A program made the position numbers and the translations under genes. Of a stretch of 64,000 nt of DNA, positions 1 through 7,951 are shown one piece after another. The DNA is from Halorubrum sp. PV6. GTDB lineage: Archaea > Halobacteriota > Halobacteria > Halobacteriales > Haloferacaceae. How positions within the stretch are numbered: position 1 is the stretch's first letter; every line of letters starts with the position of its first letter. The DNA lies in contig NZ_CP030064.1 of NCBI RefSeq assembly GCF_003990725.2, positions 1,798,001 to 1,862,000 of the forward strand, written 5' to 3'. The notes beneath the pieces were generated by a model. The model saw nothing but the letters and a program-made list of their open reading frames with translations, was not told the DNA's origin and did not search any database.

Positions 1-359
1 CCGTTTACGTAGACTACGAAACCCCAGCCGACCTCGCCGAGCGATCGCTTGAGGCGCTCGAGGTCGCCCGAGACACCGGTACCGTGAAGAAAGGAACCAA
101 CGAGACCACGAAGGCCGTCGAGCGCGGCAACGCGGACCTCGTCATCGTCGCCGAAGACGTCTCCCCCGAGGAGATCGTGATGCACCTCCCCGAGCTCGCA
201 GAGGAGAAGGGCATCCCGGTCGTCTTTGTCGACACGCAGGACGAAGTCGGCCACGCCGCCGGCCTCGAAGTCGGCTCGGCCGCCGCCGCCGTCGTCGACG
301 CCGGCGACGCCGCCGACGATGTCGAGGACATCGGCGAGAAGGTCGCGGAGCTTCGATAA
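1..359 (+). CDS. rpl7ae: 50S ribosomal protein L7Ae (5' end cut by window)
   Basis: Multifunctional K-turn RNA-binding protein of the large subunit; in archaea it is also a core part of box C/D and H/ACA sRNPs and RNase P. The visible reading frame opens at base 3 and gives 118 residues, so only one or two N-terminal residues are missing from a family of about 120. The signature [17 protein letters not shown] and the following [18 protein letters not shown] are diagnostic of the RNA-binding face. It is the first visible gene of an operon with S28e, L24e and ndk, seven bases ahead of the next start. Confidence 0.97.
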   Translation, partial: VYVDYETPADLAERSLEALEVARDTGTVKKGTNETTKAVERGNADLVIVAEDVSPEEIVMHLPELAEEKGIPVVFVDTQDEVGHAAGLEVGSAAAAVVDAGDAADDVEDIGEKVAELR

Positions 360-365
360 CCACCC

Positions 366-590
366 ATGAGCGCAGAAGAGGGCACCGGCGACTCGACGAC
401 CGCGGAGGTCATCGAGGTCGTCGGCAAGACCGGGATGCACGGCGAGGCCATGCAGGTCAAATGCCGCATCCAAGAGGGATCGAACCAGGGCCGGATCATC
501 ACCCGGAACGTCCTGGGCCCCGTCCGCATGGGCGACGTGCTCCAGCTCCGGGAGACCCAGCGGGACGCCGACTCCATCGGAGGTCGATAA
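366..590 (+). CDS. rps28e: 30S ribosomal protein S28e
   Basis: Small-subunit protein located near the mRNA exit channel. The 74-residue length and OB-fold core ([19 protein letters not shown], then [18 protein letters not shown]) match the family closely, and the C-terminus carries the conserved [11 protein letters not shown] stretch. The N-terminus is extended by an acidic, Ser/Thr-rich run, as is common in halophiles. It sits between L7Ae and L24e with only a few bases separating the genes, so it is probably translated from one ribosomal mRNA. Confidence 0.97.
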   Translation: MSAEEGTGDSTTAEVIEVVGKTGMHGEAMQVKCRIQEGSNQGRIITRNVLGPVRMGDVLQLRETQRDADSIGGR

Positions 591-593
591 CCA

Positions 594-782
594 ATGGTCG
601 AGACACGCACCTGCGATTACACCGGCGAGGAGATCGAGCCCGGCACGGGCACGATGTACGTCAAGACGAACGGACAGATCCTCCACTTCGTCGACTCGAA
701 GGCGGAGAAGAACTACTTCCTCGGCCGCGAGGCGCGCGACCTCGAGTGGACCGAGGAAGGGCGCAACCAGGGTGGCGAGTAG
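594..782 (+). CDS. rpl24e: 50S ribosomal protein L24e, zinc-finger residues lost
   Basis: Large-subunit protein of 62 residues with the family core EIEPGTGTMYVK and the C-terminal LGREARDLEW stretch. Most archaeal L24e proteins have a four-cysteine zinc ribbon (C-x2-C ... C-x3-C). Here only C7 remains; the other three positions are T10, V33 and A37. This is therefore a cysteine-depleted form of the protein, and metal binding by the usual site is not possible. It lies three bases after S28e, and its stop codon abuts the ndk start, fitting the conserved L7Ae-S28e-L24e-ndk operon. Confidence 0.95.
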   Translation: MVETRTCDYTGEEIEPGTGTMYVKTNGQILHFVDSKAEKNYFLGREARDLEWTEEGRNQGGE

Positions 783-1262
783 ATGAGCCACCACGACGAG
801 CGCACCTTCGTGATGGTCAAGCCCGACGGCGTCCAGCGCGGGCTCATCGGCGAAATCGTCTCCCGCTTCGAGGAGCGCGGGCTGAAGCTCGTCGGCGGGA
901 AGTTCATGCAGATCGACGAGGACCTCGCACACGACCACTACGGTGAACACGAGGGCAAGCCGTTCTTCGACGGTCTCGTCGAGTTCATCACCTCCGGACC
1001 CGTCTTCGCGATGGTGTGGGAAGGCGCCGACGCGACCCGGCAGGTCCGCGCGATGGTCGGCGAGACCGACCCCGCCGAGTCCGCACCGGGCACGATCCGC
1101 GGCGACTTCGGCTTGGACCTCGGCCACAACGTGATCCACGCGTCGGACCACGAGGACGAGGGCGCGAACGAGCGCGAGATCGACCTGTTCTTCGACGAGG
1201 ACGAGCTCGTCGACTACGGCCTCGACACCGCCGCCTGGGTGTACGAGGACGAACAGCACTGA
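783..1262 (+). CDS. ndk: Nucleoside diphosphate kinase
   Basis: Transfers the gamma phosphate of ATP to nucleoside diphosphates through a phosphohistidine intermediate. The 159-residue protein contains the active-site segment NVIHASD with catalytic H119, the N-terminal [13 protein letters not shown] strand and the [13 protein letters not shown] nucleotide-binding region. It starts directly after the L24e stop codon and is the last gene of this ribosomal operon. In many haloarchaea infB follows; here the next gene is on the opposite strand, so infB is not adjacent. Confidence 0.97.
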   Translation: MSHHDERTFVMVKPDGVQRGLIGEIVSRFEERGLKLVGGKFMQIDEDLAHDHYGEHEGKPFFDGLVEFITSGPVFAMVWEGADATRQVRAMVGETDPAESAPGTIRGDFGLDLGHNVIHASDHEDEGANEREIDLFFDEDELVDYGLDTAAWVYEDEQH

Positions 1263-1417
1263 GCGCGCGAACGCTCGCTTTTCCGTGTTCTCGGCCGCCG
1301 AGCGGTAGCTATTCCGACACACCGCGTTTCCGGTGAAATCCGTTTTCAAAACGCCGGCCCGCGAACGGGTGTGCGACGTGTCGTTCTGATAAACCGGCGT
1401 CCGCTCCGTCGCGGCTC

Positions 1418-2653
1418 TCAGTCGGAAAACGCCACGATTCGGCCGGTCTGTGTGACGACGAGTACGTCGTCGCTGCCGTCGCCGGTCACGTCGGCGAACA
1501 GCGGGCCGCTGTAGACGACTCCCCCGACGTCGCCGCGGGCGATCGGTTCGCCCTGCTGGTTCAACGCGAGCATCCCGCCGTCCCGGTTCACCGCGACCGG
1601 TCCCGGCGACCCGTCGCCGTTCACGTCGCCGATGTACGGCGTGTTCACCCGCGTGTCGCCGCCGTACTGCTGTTTCCAGACCACTTCGCCGTCGAGTAAG
1701 TCGACGGCCCAGACGCTCCCGCTGCCGGCGACGTGGACGCGACCGGGGTCCGCGTCGCCCACGGCGACCGGGAGGTCCTGTAACCCAATCTCGTAGCGAG
1801 TGCCTCCGTCCGCGACATCGACGGTCTCTACGTTCCCGTTCGTCCCGCCGATGGCGATTACCGGGCCGTCGCGGGAGTCGGCCGCGCTCCACGTGAACGG
1901 CGTCACTGACGGGGTCGTCGTCCACTGCGCCCGTCCCGACCCGTCGAGCAGGCTGATCGTCCGACCGCCGTCGGTCGCCGTCGCGACCGCGAGGCCGCGG
2001 GTGACGCTCGCCTCGGTGTCGGCGTCGGACCCATCGAAATCGACGGCCAGCGGTCGCCGCTCGATCGATCCGTCGAGTTCGGTCCGGAAGACCGTCTCGC
2101 CGGCGGCGTCGACGGCGACGATCCGACCGTCGGTCGTGGCCGCGGCGACTTCGGTATCGCCGTCGCCGTCGATGTCGCCCATCGCCGGGCGAAGCCCGCT
2201 CGCTCCGCCGAGGTCGACGGTGAATCGGTCGGTTCCGTCGGCCGCATCGAGCACCACGAGCGCGCCCGAGTCGGTCGTGAACGCGACGGCGTCGCCGTCA
2301 CCGAGCGGGCCCGTGACCAGCCCGCTCACGGTCGGCGGGTCCGTGCCGTCGCCGGCACCGACGCCGCCGCCGAGGGGCGTCTCCCACGCAACTGTTCCGC
2401 CGGCGACGGTGGCGCGTATCGTCCGATCGCCGTCCGCGACGGCCGGTTGGAGGACGAGCGGGTCGCCGTCCATGGTGGCGACGACCGCGCCGCTGCCGTC
2501 GTCGCCGTCGCCGGCGACGGGGCCAGACTCCCAGACGACCTCGGCGTCGATGGTGGCGTCGTCGACGCCGACGAAGGCGAACAGCGCGACGCCGACCCCG
2601 GTCGCGCCGCCGGCAAGCAGAATCAGACTCGCGAACAGAACGCGGCGGTCCAT
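1418..2653 (-). CDS. Membrane-anchored PQQ/FG-GAP-type beta-propeller protein
   Basis: Predicted extracytoplasmic protein of 411 residues. Residues 4-28 form one hydrophobic membrane anchor, and the rest is built of repeated blades. Several contain calcium-binding-like loops such as GDIDGDGDTEVAAA, GDVNGDGSPGPVAV and ADVTGDGSDDVLVV, which mark FG-GAP/PQQ-type propellers. These usually serve as binding or adhesion scaffolds, so no enzyme activity is inferred. The ATG chosen is two codons inside a GTG-started frame and places the positively charged DRR just before the membrane segment. It is convergent with ndk and follows carbonic anhydrase on the same strand. Confidence 0.75.
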   Translation of the reverse strand: MDRRVLFASLILLAGGATGVGVALFAFVGVDDATIDAEVVWESGPVAGDGDDGSGAVVATMDGDPLVLQPAVADGDRTIRATVAGGTVAWETPLGGGVGAGDGTDPPTVSGLVTGPLGDGDAVAFTTDSGALVVLDAADGTDRFTVDLGGASGLRPAMGDIDGDGDTEVAAATTDGRIVAVDAAGETVFRTELDGSIERRPLAVDFDGSDADTEASVTRGLAVATATDGGRTISLLDGSGRAQWTTTPSVTPFTWSAADSRDGPVIAIGGTNGNVETVDVADGGTRYEIGLQDLPVAVGDADPGRVHVAGSGSVWAVDLLDGEVVWKQQYGGDTRVNTPYIGDVNGDGSPGPVAVNRDGGMLALNQQGEPIARGDVGGVVYSGPLFADVTGDGSDDVLVVTQTGRIVAFSD

Positions 2654-2699
2654 TACCACTCCGTTCGGTCGTCGGAGTGATACGGCTGTCGGATGCCCG

Positions 2700-3401
2700 T
2701 TATAGCAGCGTCGCCACGCGCGCCGCGTGTTCGGGGCCGACGCGGTCGCGGAGGGCGTCTGGGTCGCGCTCGCCGTCGACGTTCACGAGGTAGACCGCCC
2801 CGTCAGGCCCTCCGTAGGCCCCGTGAAAGTCGTACACGAAGCCGTACACCGACGCGTCGGCGGCCGCGTCGGTCTCGCGGGCCATCGCCACCTGTTCGTG
2901 AACGTTGTACTCCACGAGGCGGTTCCGGACGCTGGCGGTCGCGGCGTCGGCGTCGCCATCCCCGGTGCCGTCGAGCGCGTCGAGCCCCGCCTCGACTATC
3001 GGCACGAGAGTCGACACGTCGGCTTTGACGCCGGGGTCGGCCGGCAGTTCGCCGGTTTCGACCGCGTTGAGCGCGGCGCCGACCGCCCCGCAACCGGTGT
3101 GGCCCACGACCGCGAGAACCTCCGTCTCGGTGTACACGAGCGGGTAGGCGACGCTGCCGTCGAGGACGCGCTCGCCGTCCACGGTGTCGCTGACGCGGTT
3201 TCCGATGTTGCCGGCGGTAAAGAGAAATCCGGGCCGGTCGACCGCCCACATGCCCTCCTGTGACACGCGGGAGTCGGAACAGCAGACGGAGACCACCGGC
3301 GGGCGCTGACCGTCGCGCCGGTTCTCGAAGGCGTCGGCGTCGAGTGACGCAACGTGGTCTGCGTTGCGTTCGAGAAGTTCCGGCAGAAGATCGAAGCTCA
3401 T
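2700..3401 (-). CDS. Beta-class carbonic anhydrase
   Basis: Zinc enzyme for the reversible hydration of CO2 to bicarbonate. The 233-residue protein has the beta-class signature: C41-x-D43-x-R45 in the segment CCSDSRV and H101-x2-C104 in VVGHTGCGAVG, giving the Cys-His-Cys zinc ligands and the Asp-Arg dyad. The GNIGNRV strand between them is also typical. The ATG preceding SFDLLPELL was chosen because the upstream in-frame codons read through non-conserved sequence. A four-copy direct repeat lies just upstream of the start and may influence its promoter. Confidence 0.92.
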   Translation of the reverse strand: MSFDLLPELLERNADHVASLDADAFENRRDGQRPPVVSVCCSDSRVSQEGMWAVDRPGFLFTAGNIGNRVSDTVDGERVLDGSVAYPLVYTETEVLAVVGHTGCGAVGAALNAVETGELPADPGVKADVSTLVPIVEAGLDALDGTGDGDADAATASVRNRLVEYNVHEQVAMARETDAAADASVYGFVYDFHGAYGGPDGAVYLVNVDGERDPDALRDRVGPEHAARVATLL

Positions 3402-3428
3402 ACGCACCGACTCGCTCCCGAGTTTCAA

Positions 3429-3514
3429 AAGGGACCCGAACGGGGCGAGAAGGGACGCGAACGGGCCAAAAAGAGAACGCGAACGGGCCGAGAAGGGGAC
3501 GCGAACGGGCCGAG
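3429..3514. repeat. Four tandem imperfect 21-22 bp repeats
   Basis: Copies occupy 3429-3449, 3450-3470, 3471-3492 and 3493-3514 and share the core CGAACGGG after an A/G-rich lead. They fill the gap between the carbonic anhydrase start and the next small gene, so they lie in the carbonic anhydrase promoter region. Copies 2-4 differ from each other at only a few positions. Function unknown; a multi-site regulator binding region or simple repeat expansion are both possible. Confidence 0.85.
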
Positions 3515-3597
3515 CGTCACCGGCGCGACGAGCGCCCGTGCGCCGGCTGGTCGATTGGTCGTTGCTTATAAAGCTGTCATTGCCTGTCGATTGCCGA

Positions 3598-3732
3598 TTA
3601 CGCGATCAGCCCGACGGCAAACACCAAGAATCCGACGACGAAGACGGCGAGGAGGGCGATCGTCGCGAGCACCACCGCCGGCGCGAGCATCTCCTCGTTC
3701 TCGTCGAGCGCGAGCGACTCCAAGTTTCTCAT
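3598..3732 (-). CDS. Small single-span membrane protein (44 aa)
   Basis: A 44-residue reading frame with a charged N-terminus (residues 1-14) followed by one long hydrophobic helix, roughly residues 15-43 (APAVVLATIALLAVFVVGF and on). I do not recognise a family. Support comes from the clean amphipathic-then-membrane layout typical of small haloarchaeal membrane proteins and from its isolated position between two intergenic gaps. A longer frame on this strand overlaps the divergent kinase gene and is not credible, so the internal ATG is used. Confidence 0.45.
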   Translation of the reverse strand: MRNLESLALDENEEMLAPAVVLATIALLAVFVVGFLVFAVGLIA

Positions 3733-3836
3733 GTCCCGAATCTCGTCGGCGCGGGGTTTGAACGCTTCGCTCGACGGCGCGCTCGGCCCGCGCCGAAAGG
3801 AAGTTTCATTTGGATCTCGACGGATCGTGCGGACGA

Positions 3837-3875
3837 ATGCACGACGGAGACCGGCACGCGGGGGGCCGCCGATGA
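3837..3875 (+). CDS. Putative leaderless 12-aa upstream ORF before P-loop kinase
   Basis: ATG at 3837 followed by 11 more codons (peptide MHDGDRHAGGRR) and a TGA that overlaps the ATG of the next gene as ATGA. A weak TATA-like element (AGTTTCATTT, about 3802-3811) lies roughly 28 nt upstream, where the promoter of a leaderless mRNA would be. Expression of the peptide is inferred, not shown. The layout would make translation of the kinase dependent on ribosomes terminating at the overlap. Confidence 0.4.
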   Translation: MHDGDRHAGGRR

Positions 3876-4444
3876 CAGCGGGCGACGAGACCGACGCCGA
3901 CCGGGCGTCGCCGGACGCGTCGGCCGCCGGCGACCTCGTCGTCGTCTGCGGGCTGCCGGGCGTCGGCAAATCGACCGTCGCGGAGCGCGTCGCCGAGCGC
4001 GTCGACGGCGAGCGGCTCCGAACCGACGTGGTCAGGAAGGAGCTGTTCGAGGAGCCGTCGTACACCGACGCGGAGACGGCGGCCGTCTACGCGGCGCTGC
4101 TCGACCGCGCCCGCGAGCGGGTCGCGAGCGGTGCGTCGGTGGTCCTCGACGCGACGTTCGCGGACGCGCAGTTCCGCGCCGACGCCCGCGAGGTGGGCGA
4201 AAGCGACGCCGGGTCGTTCACCCTCGTCGAGGTGATATGCGAGGAATCGGTCGTCAAACGACGGATCGAGCGTCGCGACGGGATCAGCGACGCCGACTTC
4301 GAGGTCCACCTCCAATTTAAGCGGGAGTTCGACGAGATCGACGCCGACCACGTCGTCATCGACAACGCGGGTGCGGAGGCGGAGACGCTCGCGCAGGTCG
4401 ACGACGCGTTCGGCGGAATCGGGCCGACGACGGGCCGGGAGTGA
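3872..4444 (+). CDS. P-loop kinase of the zeta-toxin/predicted-kinase (AAA_33) type
   Basis: A 190-residue protein with a Walker A loop GLPGVGKST near residue 28, the segment RLRTDVVRKELF and a DATFADAQFR strand, as in small-molecule or polynucleotide kinases of the predicted kinase COG0645/AAA_33 group. ATP-dependent phosphotransfer is expected; the acceptor is unknown. The start was chosen at the ATG that overlaps the upstream 12-codon ORF, because earlier in-frame codons run back into the divergent small gene. It has no obvious antitoxin partner, so a toxin role is not supported. Confidence 0.7.
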   Translation: MTAGDETDADRASPDASAAGDLVVVCGLPGVGKSTVAERVAERVDGERLRTDVVRKELFEEPSYTDAETAAVYAALLDRARERVASGASVVLDATFADAQFRADAREVGESDAGSFTLVEVICEESVVKRRIERRDGISDADFEVHLQFKREFDEIDADHVVIDNAGAEAETLAQVDDAFGGIGPTTGRE

Positions 4445-4654
4445 GTCGCCCGGCGAGCGAACGCTCTGCGAGCGAGCAGGTTAGCGGGGAACCCGGTCCG
4501 AGCGCGACGACCGAACGGAACGCGAATCGCGGGCAGAGAGCGTCTGCGACCGCCCGAAGGCAGGCTCCGCGACGCGCGTCTTGTGGTGTCGTATCGTGTA
4601 CGTGTCGAGTGATGACACACCTCACGACATACGCGCACACGCATCTCCCATCAC

Positions 4655-4659
4655 TTATA
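4655..4659 (+). promoter_or_regulatory. TATA box of aIF-1A gene (leaderless)
   Basis: TTATA centred about 26 nt before the ATG at 4683, the spacing expected for a haloarchaeal transcript that starts at the start codon. The rest of the 4445-4682 gap shows no other gene. Confidence 0.6.
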
Positions 4660-4682
4660 CGGGCGACGGTCGTACTCCCTGT

Positions 4683-4967
4683 ATGAGCGAAGAATCCGGA
4701 CGCAAGAACCTCCGAATGCCCTCGGACGACGAAGTGTTCGCCGTGGTGACAGAGCACCTCGGCGGGAATCACGTGCGACTGCGCTGTGTCGACGGCGAAA
4801 CGAGAATGGGCCGGATCCCCGGCCGCATGAAGTACCGCACCTGGATCAGCGAGGGCGACGTGGTCCTCGCGGAACCCTGGGACTGGCAAGACGAGAAGGC
4901 GAACGTCGAGTGGCGGTACGACGACGACGACGCGGACCAGCTCCGGCGCGAAGGCCACATTCAGTAA
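4683..4967 (+). CDS. eif1A: Translation initiation factor aIF-1A
   Basis: Single-OB-fold initiation factor that binds the 30S A site and helps start-codon selection. The 94-residue protein shows the family signature: [11 protein letters not shown], then [35 protein letters not shown] and an acidic C-terminal tail ending in LRREGHIQ. Length and order match archaeal and eukaryotic eIF1A. The ATG was chosen because a TATA box lies 26 nt upstream and the earlier in-frame sequence is unrelated to the family. It stands alone as a monocistronic gene. Confidence 0.95.
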   Translation: MSEESGRKNLRMPSDDEVFAVVTEHLGGNHVRLRCVDGETRMGRIPGRMKYRTWISEGDVVLAEPWDWQDEKANVEWRYDDDDADQLRREGHIQ

Positions 4968-5035
4968 CTCCGCAGCGCGCGGCCGCGACACACGCAGTAT
5001 GCTCTTAACAATCAATCAGCGACGGCGCCGACCGA

Positions 5036-6178
5036 TTACCGACTGAACTCGATCGCCGCGCCCTGCCCGAAGCCGACACACAGCGTCGCGAGCCCGCGGT
5101 CGGCGTCCTGTTTTTGCATCTCGTGGACCAGCGTCACGGGGAGCCGAGCGCCGGAGGCCCCGAGCGGGTGCCCGAGCGCGATGGCGCCGCCGTTGACGTT
5201 GTACTGCTCCTCGTCGATGCCGAGTTCGCGCCGCGAGTACTCACACTGGGAGGCGAACGCCTCGTTGAGTTCGACGAGGTCGTAGTCGTCGATGGTCGTC
5301 CCGGCGCGGTCGAGCAAGCCCCGCGTCGCGGGGACCGGACCGATCCCCATCACGGTCGGGTCGACGCCGGCGACGTTGTTCGTGCCGACCTCCGCCAGCA
5401 CGTCGAGGCCGTGATCCTCCGCGAACGCCTTGCTCGTGACGAGCGTCAGCGACGCGCCGTCGGAGATCTGCGAGGAGTTCCCGGCGGTCACCGACCCGTC
5501 GCCGGTGAAGGCGGGCGAGAGGCCGGCGAGCTTCTCCGCGGTCGTGTCCGGGCGGATCCCCTCGTCTTCCTCGACGAGGCCGTCGTCGGTCTCCACGGGA
5601 ACGATCTCGTCGTCGAAGCGGCCCGACTCCGTCGCCTCGGCGGCGCGCTGGTGGCTCCGCGCGGCGTACTCGTCTTGCGTTTCGCGGCTCACGTCGTACT
5701 CCTCGGCGACCTTCTCGGCGGTCATCCCCATCTGTAGCTGGAAGATGTTGTACTGCTCGGAGAGCTCCGGGTGGAGGTGTTCGTACGAGTCGCCGTCCAT
5801 CGGGACCCGGCTCATGTTCTCGACGCCCCCGGCGATGATGCAGTCGCGGTTTCCGGCCGCGATGGCGTCGGACGCGGAGATGACCGCCTGCATCGAGGAG
5901 GCGCACCAGCGGTTGATGGAGGTCGCGGGCACCGACTCGCCCAGCTCGGAGAGCAGGGCGATGACGCGCGCGACGTTGTTGTCCTGTTCGGTGCGCTGCT
6001 GGGCGACGCCCCACATCAGGTCGTCGACGTGGTCGCCTGTCAGCCCCGTCTCCGCGAGCGTGTGGTCGATGAGCGTCGTCGAGAGGTCCTCGCTGCGAGT
6101 GTCGGCGTAGACGCCCCCGTCTCGTCCCTGCGGCGTTCGATAGGCGGCGGCGATAACCGGAGTGGTTCCGTCTGTCAT
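5036..6178 (-). CDS. Thiolase / acetyl-CoA C-acyltransferase
   Basis: Catalyses thiolytic cleavage or condensation of acyl-CoA (beta-oxidation, acetoacetyl-CoA formation). The 380-residue protein has all three thiolase active-site regions: the nucleophile C92 in NRWCASSMQAV, H337 in GGAIALGHPLGASG and C367 in CVGFGQGAA. These hallmarks make it catalytically complete and distinguish it from SCP2-type non-catalytic thiolases. No acyl-CoA dehydrogenase or hydratase gene lies beside it, so its pathway (fatty acid degradation or mevalonate entry) cannot be decided from context. Confidence 0.92.
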   Translation of the reverse strand: MTDGTTPVIAAAYRTPQGRDGGVYADTRSEDLSTTLIDHTLAETGLTGDHVDDLMWGVAQQRTEQDNNVARVIALLSELGESVPATSINRWCASSMQAVISASDAIAAGNRDCIIAGGVENMSRVPMDGDSYEHLHPELSEQYNIFQLQMGMTAEKVAEEYDVSRETQDEYAARSHQRAAEATESGRFDDEIVPVETDDGLVEEDEGIRPDTTAEKLAGLSPAFTGDGSVTAGNSSQISDGASLTLVTSKAFAEDHGLDVLAEVGTNNVAGVDPTVMGIGPVPATRGLLDRAGTTIDDYDLVELNEAFASQCEYSRRELGIDEEQYNVNGGAIALGHPLGASGARLPVTLVHEMQKQDADRGLATLCVGFGQGAAIEFSR

Positions 6179-6247
6179 GAAAGATGACTCGCCGGTCAGG
6201 GACTTAAAACGGCTGGAACCAGAGACAATCCGACCGTAGTTTACCGT

Positions 6248-7810
6248 TTATTCGACGAGCAGCGACTCGCCGGTCATCTCGGCGGGCCGATCGAGTCCGA
6301 TGAGCTCCACGAGGGTCGGCGCGATGTCACAGAGCGAGCCGTCCTCGCGCACCGTCGCGCCACCGTCGTCACCGTCGGGGCTCACGTAGACGAACGGGAC
6401 CGGGTTGAACGTGTGTGCGGTGTGTGGCTCTTCGCGGGTGCCCATGTCGTCGGCGTTGCCGTGGTCGGCGGTCACGATGGCGTGCCCGCCGGCGTCGGCG
6501 ATCGCGTCGAGGAGCCGACCGAGTTGGGCGTCGACCGCTTCGACCGCCTCGACCGCGGCGTCGAAGTCGCCGGTGTGGCCCACCATGTCCGGGTTCGCGT
6601 AGTTGAGGACCAACAGATCGGGGTCGTCGGATTCGATGATGCTGACGGCCGTATCGGTCACTTCCGGCGCCGACATCTCCGGCTGGAGGTCGTAGGTCGG
6701 CACGTCCGGGCTCTCGACGATCTCCCGGCGCTCGCCGGGGAACTCGACTTCGCGCCCCCCGTTGAGGAAGTAGGTCACGTGGGGGTACTTCTCCGACTCG
6801 GCGAGCCGAAGCTGGGTGAGCCCAGCGTCGGAAACGACTTCGCCGATGGTGTTTTCCGGCATCTCCGGCGGGAACGCCACCGGGAACGCGAACGTCTCGT
6901 CGTACTCGGTCATCGTGATCATCGCGACGTCCGGCTGGTCGAGGTCGAACGCCCACGCCGGCTGTGTGTCGGTGAGCATCCGGACCAGCTGTCTGGCGCG
7001 GTCGGCCCGGAAGTTGAAGAAGACGACCGCGTCGCCGTCGGCGAGCGCGGGCGCGTCGTCGACGAGCGTCGGCTCGATGAACTCGTCGGTCTCGCCGCGG
7101 GCGTGCGCCGCCGTCGCCGCCTCGACGGCCGTGTCGGCGGTGTGTGGCGCCTCGCGGTCGACGATAGCGTCGTACGCCTTCCGCGTCCGCTCCCAGTTCT
7201 CGTCGCGGTCCATCGCGTGGTACCGACCCATCACGGTCGCGACGTGGCCCGTGCCGCGCTCGTCCGCCTTCGCCGTCACGTCGGCGAGGAAGCCGTCGGC
7301 GATCTCGGGCGCCGTATCGCGCCCGTCGGTGAACGCGTGGGTCGTCGCCGGCACCCCGGCGTCGGCGGCGGCGTCGATCAGCGCGAGCAGGTGTTCGATG
7401 TCGGAGTGGACGCCGCCGTCGGAGACGAGGCCCATGAAGTGGACCCGCCCGCTGGTCGCCTCGACGTGGTCGAGCGCGTCGGCGATGGCGTCGATGTCGG
7501 CGAGCGACCCCTCCGCGAGCGCGTCCGTGATCCGCGTGTACGCCTGCTTGACGACTCTCCCCGCACCGATATTTAAATGGCCGACCTCGGAGTTCCCCAT
7601 CTGCCCCTCGGGGAGCCCCACGCGCCGGCTGTGAACTACGAGTTCGCCGTTGGCGCCGCGGTCGGTCGCCCCGTCGAAGGTCGGCGTGTCCGCCGCAGCG
7701 ACCGCGTCGCGGCCCGCCGGTCGGCCCGAGGGATCGACCGGTTCTCCGCCGTCCTCCGCCGTGCCGCCGCCGAGGCCCCATCCGTCGAGAATAACGAGTG
7801 CCGTCTCCAT
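6248..7810 (-). CDS. gpmI: 2,3-bisphosphoglycerate-independent phosphoglycerate mutase
   Basis: Interconverts 3- and 2-phosphoglycerate in glycolysis and gluconeogenesis using two metal ions and a phosphoserine. The 520-residue length matches bacterial-type GpmI. The N-terminal metal-binding LVILDGWGLG, the nucleophile S74 in GQMGNSEVGHLNIGAGR and the late metal ligands in LVLNYANPDMVGHTG and VTADHGNADDM are all present. It ends in a typical alkaline-phosphatase-superfamily domain. Monocistronic, divergent from the ArsR-like regulator. Confidence 0.97.
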   Translation of the reverse strand: METALVILDGWGLGGGTAEDGGEPVDPSGRPAGRDAVAAADTPTFDGATDRGANGELVVHSRRVGLPEGQMGNSEVGHLNIGAGRVVKQAYTRITDALAEGSLADIDAIADALDHVEATSGRVHFMGLVSDGGVHSDIEHLLALIDAAADAGVPATTHAFTDGRDTAPEIADGFLADVTAKADERGTGHVATVMGRYHAMDRDENWERTRKAYDAIVDREAPHTADTAVEAATAAHARGETDEFIEPTLVDDAPALADGDAVVFFNFRADRARQLVRMLTDTQPAWAFDLDQPDVAMITMTEYDETFAFPVAFPPEMPENTIGEVVSDAGLTQLRLAESEKYPHVTYFLNGGREVEFPGERREIVESPDVPTYDLQPEMSAPEVTDTAVSIIESDDPDLLVLNYANPDMVGHTGDFDAAVEAVEAVDAQLGRLLDAIADAGGHAIVTADHGNADDMGTREEPHTAHTFNPVPFVYVSPDGDDGGATVREDGSLCDIAPTLVELIGLDRPAEMTGESLLVE

Positions 7811-7951
7811 ACGCCCCGTTTCACCGTGGTGGACTAACTACTCTTCGCTCCGGACACCGCGCGAGCGTCACGCGGGAACCGCCCGCGGGGAGGCATGCGC
7901 GTCCGTCACCAGAAGTCAGCCTTTTCAACTCACGACGCTAACCATACGTTA

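Noticed and set aside
3429-3514. CRISPR array from the repeated 21-22 bp units
   Set aside because: Units are directly adjacent with no spacers and there are no cas genes; it is a tandem repeat.
3872-4444. Zeta-type toxin of a toxin-antitoxin pair
   Set aside because: The P-loop kinase resembles the fold, but there is no antitoxin gene adjacent and the short upstream ORF encodes no helix-turn-helix or antitoxin-like peptide.
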